DNA of 64,000 bases, taken from contig CACYHR010000004.1 in NCBI GenBank assembly GCA_902774265.1, positions 110,426-174,425 on the forward strand. Reading direction: 5' to 3'. Shown here in pieces: positions 47,401 to 53,543 of this stretch. Position numbers and translations under genes: made by a program. Source of the DNA: an uncultured Eubacteriales bacterium (GTDB lineage Bacteria > Bacillota > Clostridia > Peptostreptococcales > Anaerovoracaceae). The notes under the pieces are model-generated. The model searched no databases. It was not told the DNA's origin and saw nothing but the letters and a program-made list of their open reading frames with translations. Position 1 is the stretch's first letter; each line of letters opens with the position of its first letter.

Positions 47401-49031
47401 ATACCATTATTGATCGTGATATCATTGTTTGATGCTTCATATCCACCGCCTATCCCGGCCCCGGACGCACCGATTGCCTTGACCGTACCGCCGTTGATTA
47501 TGACTCTCGGGCCACTGATACTGTATCCGCCGCCGATCGCAGCACCCCATGCATCTCCTCCGGCAATTGCGGTTACATATCCGCGATTGATCGTGATATC
47601 ACCCGGAGTTTCTCTCAGTGTATGGGACCATCCTCCTCCGGTACCGATAGCAGCTGCGTAAACTTCCTCAGGAAAGCCCTGGCCCTTTTGTCCGCCATAC
47701 TCCACTTTTGCATAAACGCTGCCGTTGTTGATCGTGATCTTGCCGTTGGCCTGTCCGTCAGCCCCGCCGATCGCTGCATCATGGTGCATGCCGCCGCCGG
47801 CAATGATTATGCCGCCGTTGATAGTGATGTCACCGCATTTGTTCTCACCGCAATCATGGTCGCCGCCAATACCGGCATTGTACACCTCAAGTATTTCTCC
47901 CTTATACTTATACTGAGGATTTTCCTGACATATGAGTTCTCCGGTCTGGTCCTTCTGCCCGTAGATTGTCAGAGATGCGCCTTCATGAACGCCGATTCCC
48001 TGCAGGAACTCTGCTTTGACGCCGTCACAGATGATAAGGTGCGCATCTCCTACCTGGACTGAAGCACGCTCCGGGCAATACAAATCCTGATCCAGTACAT
48101 ACCAGCCTCCTGACATACCGAGGTCATTGATCCTTCTGATGCGTCTGAAATTATGACACTCTTTTGTTCGCCCGTTCTCATCAACGTATTCAATTACATC
48201 GCCGTACTGATCGCATGAGACCTCTATCTCATATGTGACACCATCGGCTGTGACATAGAGCTTCTCTTTGCCGTAGAAGAAGTCATTCACCCTGACCATC
48301 CTGGCTCCATTGATACTGTCAACAAACGGCACGATCAGATCCGGATTGCTGGAACTGACCTCAGTGACATCTTTCACTTTCACTTCCAGATGAGCGCCTT
48401 CCAGAATATACCTGAGAAAGCATTCACCTTCATTTATGTTATCCGGCGTGAACTGATAACTGTCCCTGTCATATTCAAACACTACTGTATAGTAGGAGAA
48501 TCCGGCAGTCTCAGCCACAATTATCTCGTTCTTCTTATCTGTTTCGGCATCGAGCCTCTCAGCCGTCAGCCCGTTTCCCTTACTGTTCCCGGAGATGTGG
48601 TAAATCTCAGCCTCGAGGTTAGGATTGGACGCATGGACACTCTCAAAAGACACTTCAACCTTCCGGCCTTCTGCCGGCTGGATCTCACGTCCGTCTGCAT
48701 CGAGGATCTTGATATCAAAAGTATATGAAAGTGCGACATTCTTATCCTCAGACTGCTCGTCTTCCATAGCCGCATCGACTTTGTTCTGTTCTTTTCTGCT
48801 GAGTTTTTTCACGCTGAGTACAGCATCCTCCGGGAAAACACCTTCATCTGCCCTTACAGTAACGACAACGTCATCCAGCTTTTCTGACATCACAAAACCA
48901 CCGGCATTACCGGATGTTTCCGGTACTGTATCGATCCCGGCTGTCGCAAATACATTGAGCGGCATCATGGTGACTGTCAGTATTAATGACAATACCATTG
49001 TGAATACCTTTGATATCATCTTATATCTCAT
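38427..49031 (-). CDS. Giant Cna-B repeat surface protein (3,534 residues)
   Basis: A signal peptide (1-30, ending NVFATA) is followed by an N-terminal domain, a glycine/asparagine-rich beta-helix-like region (about 350-700, repeated GDITINGG and AAIGGG steps), an InlB-type Listeria-Bacteroides repeat (about 725-795) and 21 tandem Cna-B domains that I can count up to about 3390. Most begin K-x-W-x-D...RP-x-S-V-x-V-x-L-x-ADG and end ITN-x-Y/H, with the Lys, Glu and Asn expected for isopeptide bonds. Another InlB repeat (about 3395-3460), a Pro-Lys-Asp spacer and a hydrophobic anchor with RRK tail close the protein. The sorting signal is VTKTGD instead of LPxTG. It is probably a long cell-wall stalk or adhesin. 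Start ATG has GGAG. Confidence 0.92.
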   Translation of the reverse strand: MRYKMISKVFTMVLSLILTVTMMPLNVFATAGIDTVPETSGNAGGFVMSEKLDDVVVTVRADEGVFPEDAVLSVKKLSRKEQNKVDAAMEDEQSEDKNVALSYTFDIKILDADGREIQPAEGRKVEVSFESVHASNPNLEAEIYHISGNSKGNGLTAERLDAETDKKNEIIVAETAGFSYYTVVFEYDRDSYQFTPDNINEGECFLRYILEGAHLEVKVKDVTEVSSSNPDLIVPFVDSINGARMVRVNDFFYGKEKLYVTADGVTYEIEVSCDQYGDVIEYVDENGRTKECHNFRRIRRINDLGMSGGWYVLDQDLYCPERASVQVGDAHLIICDGVKAEFLQGIGVHEGASLTIYGQKDQTGELICQENPQYKYKGEILEVYNAGIGGDHDCGENKCGDITINGGIIIAGGGMHHDAAIGGADGQANGKITINNGSVYAKVEYGGQKGQGFPEEVYAAAIGTGGGWSHTLRETPGDITINRGYVTAIAGGDAWGAAIGGGYSISGPRVIINGGTVKAIGASGAGIGGGYEASNNDITINNGIVYALSYGKGAGIGGGNKGKGGKVTINDGLVLAMGGGLKKSYLESLNFYNIKQNLPNPALPPYTPGEAGKYGTIIAELIAPLFEKGQWGGAGIGGGDSAAGGIVIINGGVVAATAGMNSAQAIGHGDDAGGKASITLYDNAQVTYGKISNSGVQELGVEQHGDPDKRADRCRDNAYAKIEPGNCTVHFDVQGHGVAPADIQTKGGQPIEEPAEPVAKGYLFDGWYMEKECINLFNFNLPVNKSSMTLYARWLKTCDLKIRKVWPAGANAPESLKLDYNLQMTRDPQGRCVSDSFTVSPQNSWSDTLTITEESVLEIREDHKDGYLNGGWVLSGRDAKGKAVSIDLPVGEFSWARLDLLSKESSGLSNEDYENALAAVRNGSAELTLTNIKSKVFTVQKNWVDGANDSYRPDIVKAVLQRKQSDGSWKTIETVELSSDKDWKEDFKPVEDLGADNAAVYRIRELDKDDNLVLDKTDKDGDGKDPAATLQVIIDSEPLDIEYSVTYDAMSDDGLVKITNKAGTVFSAEIKWEDYKGNADTATPESVKVGLYGVSGTGSLGYLQSTELNASNNWKADFAPVIEAGRNFVIREESSNGHTVFDQGEQIPVHYYGDKHNKARYTVTENEKTNAYSYDVSYAADEKTHHTVITNKRTGIFFKVRKNWGFPEDSPWPDRVDFVYAVLQHKVKDKSGNVTWDRVGKELRLTHLDSWEDSFPEIPLTDELKAEDYRVREYVHHFTEHGAYYRYITYFDTAPPDGYKIMLAPDDEDNTGHEKPVFRASFKIDDNTFEKTSFEVSYERDENGDFIINNKQRGYLSVEKKWQDKDGKELDKLKPESVKVVLQHKSGDSWENVVEPETLSKENNWKNVFGTFIGEDADMSTYRVRELDKDGKVIYDAGDSDAADGADKNSAVFSVKDDSGEDTDASFDVTYEGMGDEGNFVITNKLNAFTLEIEKEWEIDLEKKDKPESIGVIIQKKTKGDDNKDKWEKVRIVSLTNDDSYKASVILPEKAKKKNGEEETITYRVRELKEESAVAEYMNGLKDKIDAGRNEYTQWIDQFRESGYFECLPDDIKDAANTNYEALLKKLNATKDDLYDKLMEQLNIAYEPEQRIVYDKNDQEYKDLSDEDKKEKINEANRVSYHVKAYDSTLTGENEGAHVTRYMVEYEESDGGKKVRITNKAILEIDLIKRWLKLGADDKDLPENVWVVLMFKPNPKAMEKAQDMGVDVGELQDYEFPVFSVPHVIEILLDGGKNPVDIISQLTLGIDLSILDSVSPLMMAIDKVSKDEENKDKNWRTDYVVSKYAYGIPLEFKGAELGSEIIRQIIKYLTGIDIPVSYNPLQNFISIPTKAIPTIGGITDPEDLIDFDTLKGVAKEKARTITMDDINGFGWGSILDMWRLMANVINIRIKIDSDDDNTIRGSKIWEGDTEGNRPDTIKIHVKDSEGKDIKGSPVELKKYDFEGKDEWTWEISPDEDADEDAEYTVSEEYPEGFENKDKYTSDISGYDITNVWHEDEEGKTTVSGRKTWDDDNDRDGIRPNEITVRLLADGQPALNKGKERVAKTSAAAGWKWTFTDLPKYREGTTKEIQYSITEDKVSGYTPQVNGFNVTNKHEPEKIDIQVRKEWQGDNEDVHPDSVTVHLKANGKEVDQKVISAGSWECTFENQPKYEKGKEITYTVTEDKVTDYKTEITGDAAGGFTVVNTYVPGRIHINVNKIWVDENDKAGKRPNSVNVILVADGEDTDKKLTLSGSNNWSGSFADLDPVKETDAINYSVREEETDIISGDGGDGKYKSEVTGSVSEGFTVTNTYESAPEEKVKVDVTKTWSDENNTDARPDKITIRLFADGEAAKDEQGNEITAEISRDTGADKQSCTFEDLPKSIDGKEISYTVSEDAVDNYETVVGDISHKDNGSISCEISNRYTPGKTQINVRKVWDDGDDQDGIRPGSVTVKLLADDAETGKTLVLSEKNNWEGSFVDLDMTKGGEKISYTVEEAHDSVITGHDRPGSYEDKVEGDAAAGFVIRNTHTPEKIKIVVNKEWKHKSNPESDRPASITVHLKADGKEVQTATADEGSQWVCRFTDLPKYDNGREISYTITEDEIENYITEITGDAARGFTIVNTYKPGKTQVTVHKVWEDEDNRDGIRPASVTVKLLADGNEIGEPATLSASNDWIYTFSKLDKFNKNDTEITYTVEEELTDVITGTSGRTTYAYDISRDGEGSNNFTITNTHTHTNEYINIKVEKIWTDQDGRMEGNDYNQIIPNKINITLLADGNEADSKTVTLDDGWKCEFTHLPKYDEKTGSEIVYNIVEDPVEDFTTSIEGNAETGFVVTNKYDPGKTQVYVYKKWGDDFDADGMRPESVTVELCTQGGGSDDIEGTGKTLVLNKENNWGGIFEDLDAMSVDPDSDEKKLIKYTVREVNPFEGYESHVMRNSFEDAAGGIFFVFNLHDRKTTDIRVSKVWDDADDQDGKRPGSVHVHLFGNGEEYGDQTITAADKWECTFKGVPVNEGGEPIRYTVIEDTVTDYTYKVTGDADKGFTVTNSYTPGKTQVTVGNLWIDRLNNDGIRPESIEVRLLEDGEYRGRKITLTADDDWIGTFSDLPAMKRGEKIRYTVTDDPVPGYESLDTISINDVSYILTKVHDPEMIPIAGEKFWEDADDNDRIRPESITVHLYRKDEEDKDEEEIQSKTVTADDDWKWDFGKWQKYKNGKEIEYSVREDVPEGYEASADGFNITNRHEPETIDISGTKTWDDNNDAAGKRPRSITVHLMDGSNEVASRNVTEAADWRWVFTGVQKYRNGEEIRYTLLEDHVEGYTTEINGMNVTNKYIPTIYDKTFTITYNLNGGEYNGSDSDIVETYPYGTVIDIHAAPTRKGYEFSYWKGSEYQPGDKYTVTEDHTFTAQWKEVTEPVDPDDPKDPEDPKKPRDPKDPKKPKKPDDPDKPYKVTKTGDSNNLGLWLMLLMLSAGSLASIIVHRRKQKQRQDRQCQSGRLSAR

Positions 49032-49123
49032 AAAAGCATCTCCGTATAACAGGCTGTCGCATTCTGATCCGGATGCGGCAACCCTTTAAAATGAAGTGTG
49101 AGGCTATTTTTGTCTTTCTATCG

Positions 49124-50665
49124 TCACTCCTTGCCGTTATATCTGAATGTGAGCATTGTGATATCATCGAACTGCGGCGCATCAGCAACAAAGTCATCTA
49201 TAGCACTTCTTACATTGGTGTCAATCTGTTCAAGCTCCGCATTTATGTCGATGTTAAGAGCATCGAGCATCCTGTCCATACCAAAGAGCTCGTCTTCTGC
49301 ATTTGTAGCCTCTGTTACACCGTCGGTATATACGTAGATTACATCACCTTTTTTCAGTTCCATATCGCCGCCGCGGAATCTCAGTCCCTCCATAGTGGCA
49401 AGCGGAGGTGAATTCTTTTCTCTCATTATGAAGAAATCTCTGCCTTCTGTGCTGATCGCAGGATATTCATGACCTGCATTAGCGTAATCCAAATGGCCTG
49501 TGGACAGCGTGATTATTCCGAGCCATGCTGTAACGAAAAGCTCCATTTCATTGCCCTCGCACAGCTGGTTGTTGACCTCGGCTAGTATTACCTTAGGATC
49601 CCTGCTGAAAGATGCTCCCTGTGTCTGGTTTTTGATGAGAGTCCTCGCCACCATCATGAAAAGCGCAGCGGGCATACCCTTTCCCGATACATCAGCTATG
49701 ACTATGGCAATATGGTCATCGTCTATCATGAAGAAATCATAAAAGTCCCCTCCAACCTCTTTGGCCGGAGTCATTGTAGCGTACAGATCGAATTCCTCAC
49801 GTTCGGGCAGAAAAGGAAAAATCTTAGGTAAAATGTTCTTTTGTATGCCTGAAGCAACCGCAAGATCTCTGTCAGCCAGTGCTTTTTCTCTTCCCTGTGT
49901 AACATTGAGCACACAGTACATCAGCAAGAGCACAAGCATGATCACCGAGCTGCTGACGGAAAGGCCATACACCAGCGCTGTCAGTACAGTTGCCGCAAAC
50001 GGTGCAGCGATATACAGCACCGTTGCTACTTTCTGATATTTCTGCATCTGCTTTCTTTCGGCGATGGCTACGGAAGCAACAGCTAACAGCGTCAGCACCG
50101 GGGAGATCATTGACAGCAGATACAGAGATCCTCTCTGATATACGCCGTCGGCATCCACGGTAAAGTACATACCGGTAAAGATGTTTACAAGCCGAATCAC
50201 GACAGCAGCTATAACTATGTATTTGAGCAGTTTATCCAGAACTCTTTCGAACGGACGGTTCATTACGACCATGCCGGCCAGGTATTTCCAGAAGAAATAC
50301 GCAGAGAGAGAAGTACATATGAACAGCACAGTATTATCCAGACAATTGAGAACCCTGAGTCCGGCAACTCCATCCAGCAGCCATGCGCCGGCATCCGTAA
50401 ACGCCCACCATATGGTAACATTTACCATATAAATGAACCATTTGAGATCCGATCCCGACTTTTGTACATCTATAATGCAGCTTACGAAGAGCATGTATCC
50501 TGTCAGCATTGCAAATATCTCTATACCGACATTCAGCACATATATGCTCGGCATGTTCTCCAGTCCGTGCAGCCAAAGTCCTATTACGCACAAAACTGCC
50601 ATCGCCAGATATACTGCAGATGAAATCATTGCAATATACATATCCCTTTTCTTAAGGTATTCCAT
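49124..50665 (-). CDS. Membrane PP2C/SpoIIE-type phosphatase (RsbU-like)
   Basis: The protein has 513 residues. The first 255 hold about seven hydrophobic segments, then a short linker beginning ALADRDLAVASGIQKNILP leads to a SpoIIE/RsbU phosphatase domain (about 285-513) with metal-binding blocks KEVGGDFYDFF, IVIADVSGKGMPAALFM, NAGHEYPA and YTDGVTEA. It should dephosphorylate an anti-sigma antagonist or another phosphoprotein in response to a membrane signal. Neighbouring proteins of the same signalling type are the RsbW-like domain at 3479 and the kinase at 32091, though far away. AGGA precedes the ATG at 50665. Confidence 0.9.
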   Translation of the reverse strand: MEYLKKRDMYIAMISSAVYLAMAVLCVIGLWLHGLENMPSIYVLNVGIEIFAMLTGYMLFVSCIIDVQKSGSDLKWFIYMVNVTIWWAFTDAGAWLLDGVAGLRVLNCLDNTVLFICTSLSAYFFWKYLAGMVVMNRPFERVLDKLLKYIVIAAVVIRLVNIFTGMYFTVDADGVYQRGSLYLLSMISPVLTLLAVASVAIAERKQMQKYQKVATVLYIAAPFAATVLTALVYGLSVSSSVIMLVLLLMYCVLNVTQGREKALADRDLAVASGIQKNILPKIFPFLPEREEFDLYATMTPAKEVGGDFYDFFMIDDDHIAIVIADVSGKGMPAALFMMVARTLIKNQTQGASFSRDPKVILAEVNNQLCEGNEMELFVTAWLGIITLSTGHLDYANAGHEYPAISTEGRDFFIMREKNSPPLATMEGLRFRGGDMELKKGDVIYVYTDGVTEATNAEDELFGMDRMLDALNIDINAELEQIDTNVRSAIDDFVADAPQFDDITMLTFRYNGKE

Positions 50666-50790
50666 TTGATCCTTTACCTCACAATCTGTATCTGTCTATA
50701 TACGCCGCAACTCATTCCAATAGTCGTGTCCGGCTGACCTTATGATTATACAGCATCAACGGCTGTTATAGTCAGAGAAAATGTTCTTTC

Positions 50791-50932
50791 TTACGAGTTT
50801 TGGGGCGAGACTTCCGGACAGAAATCGGCCAAGAAAAAAGGCCTTTTGGAGAGAAAGTACTCTCTCCAAAAGGCCTTGGTTTGTTTGGCTGATTTATGCT
50901 GCTTCGTGACAAACTCTGCACTATTCCCACTC
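50791..50932 (-). repeat. Duplicate of the guaA 3' end with terminator (copy A)
   Basis: It matches 53403-53543 at about 90% by eye, starting upstream at the last codons and stop of a guaA-like frame (EEWE-stop, stop at 50921-50923) and running through the terminator hairpin. No intact guaA coding sequence is attached here. Confidence 0.75.
50838..50877 (-). terminator. Perfect 17-bp hairpin terminator
   Basis: Arms 50838-50854 and 50861-50877 pair without mismatch and are followed on the minus strand by a six-T run. It is the paralogue of the guaA terminator at 53451-53490, with compensating base changes in the stem. Confidence 0.85.
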
Positions 50933-51082
50933 TTCAGATGTAACCATTGTAACCGACCCAAGACCTATAAATACAGCAATTTATGCACATTTTTTCTTTT
51001 ATTTTTATCAGTTCAATGGGCTCTTCAGTTTTTTAGTATCAAAAAAGTATCAATGTATTATTACCGAATATTGTTGTCACGA

Positions 51083-51202
51083 TTATCCCTGGTAGTAACC
51101 TTCTTTTGAATACTCTGACCATTTTTCGTACATGGTCAGATAATTGATCTTAATTATCATATCCGCATTATCCGCAATGCTGATTATTTCCTTTTCAGAC
51201 AT
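51083..51202 (-). CDS. Tiny 39-residue protein overlapping the upstream gene
   Basis: The frame begins ATG-TCT-GAA at 51202, inside the last codons of the 91-residue gene, whose stop TGA lies within the ATGTCTGA. It encodes MSEKEIISIADNADMI... and ends YYQG before TAA at 51083. No family recognised. The stop/start overlap and matched strand argue for translational coupling and a real gene, but its small size leaves doubt. Confidence 0.5.
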   Translation of the reverse strand: MSEKEIISIADNADMIIKINYLTMYEKWSEYSKEGYYQG

Positions 51203-51470
51203 TTCTGACCTCAACTTTCTTTATATTCCCTAGGAATTTCTCGGGATCAATGTAAAGATTCTTCAAAATTGGTACAAGATCTATATATTCCTCAATTAGC
51301 TCTTCGGTGTGGCTGAATCTCGTCATAACCTCTATATAGCCATTATCCCATTCTTTCACGTGATCAAAGCACACCAAACTATATGGCCCTCTGAATCTGA
51401 TCCTTCGGCCATTATAGTTGAAGCAGATTATGTCACCATTATTTGAAAGATATGCAGTGTTATTGATCAT
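51195..51470 (-). CDS. Small conserved-looking hypothetical protein (91 residues)
   Basis: The protein is soluble. Its core reads IICFNYNGRRIRFRGPYSLVCF and ends in a helical segment EELIEEYIDLVPILKNLYID. I have a vague recollection of similar short proteins of unknown function in Clostridia but cannot name the family. It overlaps the 39-residue gene by eight bases. A toxin-antitoxin-like or accessory pair is possible. No strong ribosome site is seen; the start sits 16 bases after the stop of the YwaF-like gene. Confidence 0.65.
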   Translation of the reverse strand: MINNTAYLSNNGDIICFNYNGRRIRFRGPYSLVCFDHVKEWDNGYIEVMTRFSHTEELIEEYIDLVPILKNLYIDPEKFLGNIKKVEVRNV

Positions 51471-51486
51471 ATGTCTCCCAACCCAT

Positions 51487-52263
51487 TTATTTGATGTAGA
51501 AATTATACCACATAGCTCTGCTGCTCCTCTCTATGAACTTCCAGATAAACCACATTGCGTGAAAAATCAGAATTATAAGCCCTGTATAGATCAGAGCGCG
51601 CATGTACTGGCTCTCCGGAAACAGCGAGATATCCAGTTTCAGGAACAGATAATCAGAACCCGGAAATGCTTCATTAAGCCTGATGCTCGGGATCAGCATG
51701 AACAAAAGAGATCCCACTGCGAACCAGATGTCTCTGTAACGTGGTCTCATCCGGTGGATGATGATCATATATATCGTGCAGAATACGGGTATAAGGTGTT
51801 CCCCGAAATACTGGTAGTATCTGAAATATGTCGGATCTGCGCAGTCGAGCACTGTCTGCGGGATAATACACGCAAGTATGGCCCCGAATAAAGTTACAAA
51901 AAAGTTTATACCGAACAGAGTCCTGTTTTTGCTTGGTACCATAAACATGCATATGATAAGTCCCATATCGCAGGCATGCAGCGGCAGTTTTGCCATCATG
52001 AGATTGTTTCCGCTGGTATCACCTACATAGAGGAGCCATACGAAAAAACCGAACTCCATCACGAACATGCTGAAAGACAGCACAAATCTAAGATGTATCT
52101 CTCCTTCCCAGTTCCGCAAAGCATCTCTATTGCGCCATACCAGAAATATGCATATCAGGCACACGATCAGCGGGGCAAAATGCATGAGTGTGTAGGGCCG
52201 GAATGTTCCGGGTTCCCCAAACCCGAAAAAACCCGCACTGTAATATGTATAGTTACCGCTCAT
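51487..52263 (-). CDS. YwaF-type integral membrane protein (TIGR02206-like)
   Basis: The protein has 258 residues and about seven hydrophobic segments, with PLHACDMGLIICMFM and FGEHLIPVFCTIYMIIIHRMRP in the places that mark the YwaF/TIGR02206 family, known in Bacillus and many Firmicutes without assigned function. The start overlaps the Pr6Pr-like gene end by 11 bases, so the two are coupled. Both end in front of the small gene pair. Function unknown. Confidence 0.8.
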   Translation of the reverse strand: MSGNYTYYSAGFFGFGEPGTFRPYTLMHFAPLIVCLICIFLVWRNRDALRNWEGEIHLRFVLSFSMFVMEFGFFVWLLYVGDTSGNNLMMAKLPLHACDMGLIICMFMVPSKNRTLFGINFFVTLFGAILACIIPQTVLDCADPTYFRYYQYFGEHLIPVFCTIYMIIIHRMRPRYRDIWFAVGSLLFMLIPSIRLNEAFPGSDYLFLKLDISLFPESQYMRALIYTGLIILIFHAMWFIWKFIERSSRAMWYNFYIK

Positions 52264-53192
52264 TTATCGCTTCGTCTTCCTTACTGTAATATTCGTCTAT
52301 ATAGATGCTGCACATTTCCCTGATCGAAAGCCCGCTCACATACTTCTTTTCCATCATGTTCATGATCCGGCGCGGCACGGTCAGCTCACCGCCTTTATCT
52401 CTTAAGCGGTCCTGATCTGCCAGCGCCCTGATAGCCTGCTCGATATCCGGATATGAGAATTCATCTGCCTGCTGATAATAGCTTTCCATACCGGCCTTTC
52501 TGCGTCTGTGGATCGCGTTATGCGCAAGCCTCAGTGCAGCGGCAATAACAAAGCTGATAAGTGCAAACAGTACGATCAGTAACGGCATAGGTATAATTTC
52601 CAGGATCCGGTATATCTGGTAATGATCACGCCAGCCGCCCGACTCCTCTCCGACAGCAAAGACCAGTATCAGATACATTGCCATATATATGCACACAGGC
52701 GTTATGGCAATGATGGTGTCCTTCCATTTGATCTGATGATCGGAGTTAATGAAAAGAAACAGCAGTATTGATAAGACCGGGCAGGTCAGATGAAGGAGCA
52801 GATTGTTGGAAAACAGCATTACCCTGTAAAAGCCTGCTGCAGGAGCCAGTACTGTAAGAGCGATAATGAAGGTTATAGCTACCCCTGTGGTTCCGGCGTA
52901 CATCAGATTCACATACCATCTCGGAAGATGATAGTTACGGTATCTCATGCCATCGACTGCAAACGGAATACACATTGCCGCAGCAACAGCCATCAGCAGA
53001 TTGGACTGAATGGTAAACATGTGATACGACTTCCATCCAACTTCTTTTATAAGCGGATCCGGGTCTCTCAGCACCTGATCGGTGACCCCAAGATACACAA
53101 GAATGCAGATCAGACTGCATACTATTATCGCCAGTATGCAGCGATTCCTGTTGATTTGAAGCGCATTGGGTGATTTCCGGAGTTTTATCCAT
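52253..53192 (-). CDS. Pr6Pr-like membrane protein with an early frameshift
   Basis: The protein has six hydrophobic segments, with SYHMFTIQSNLLMA early and HLTCPVLSILLFLF later, as in Pr6Pr family proteins. The good ribosome site (AAGGAG) lies before an ATG at 53192, whose first codons are MDKT. The membrane-protein frame is open from there only if one base of the A4 run (53183-53186 on this strand, TTTT on the plus strand) is removed. Corrected, it would read MDKLRKSPNALQ and then ILAIIVCSLICILVYLG, about 312 residues. As written, only a GTG at 53098 starts the frame, giving 281 residues. Either a true frameshift, phase variation or a sequencing error explains this. Confidence 0.72.
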
Positions 53193-53290
53193 TATTTCTC
53201 CTTATCTTACTTATCTACGGTCAATAGACACACACGGGTAAGCGGATCTTCAACTTTAGTATAAAAAAGGTCCGCGGCTATTACAACACA

Positions 53291-53322
53291 TTATTTCTAA
53301 CGGTATATACCGTTAGAAATAA
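53291..53322. repeat. 32-bp perfect palindrome
   Basis: The 32 bases form a perfect palindrome centred between 53306 and 53307, with TTCTAACGGT to one side. It lies in the gap between the Pr6Pr-like gene start and the guaA terminator. It may be an operator or a hairpin; no T run follows. Confidence 0.75.
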
Positions 53323-53402
53323 AAGTGCGCGTTGCACAGAAGTCCTGGAACGAAGTTATTTCAACGGTTTGCAGTTGGAATCAGATCTCTTCACAAGTCT
53401 CG

Positions 53403-53543
53403 TTATGAGTTCCGGGGCGAGACTTCCGGGCAGAAATCGGCCAATGAAAAAAGGACTTGAGGAGAGAAAGTACTCTCTCCAAAAGTCCTTGGTTTGTTTG
53501 GCTGATTTATGTTGCCCTGTGACAACTCTGCACTATTCAAACT
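53403..53543 (-). repeat. guaA 3' end and terminator (copy B)
   Basis: This is the functional counterpart of 50791-50932. It comprises the guaA stop (53533-53535), the 3' untranslated region and the terminator. Confidence 0.75.
53451..53490 (-). terminator. guaA terminator
   Basis: Arms 53451-53467 and 53474-53490 pair with two mismatches and are followed on the minus strand by a T run. One stem position is A-T here but C-G in copy A, a compensating change. Confidence 0.8.

Noticed and set aside
38427-49031. Numerous plus-strand frames of 60-390 codons opposite the giant gene
   Set aside because: They are shadows of repeated Cna-B coding sequence with no starts or motifs of their own.
50791-53543. 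CRISPR or retron-like structure suggested by the two similar hairpins
   Set aside because: Only two copies, 2.6 kb apart, each at a guaA-like stop and each followed by a T run: they are terminators.
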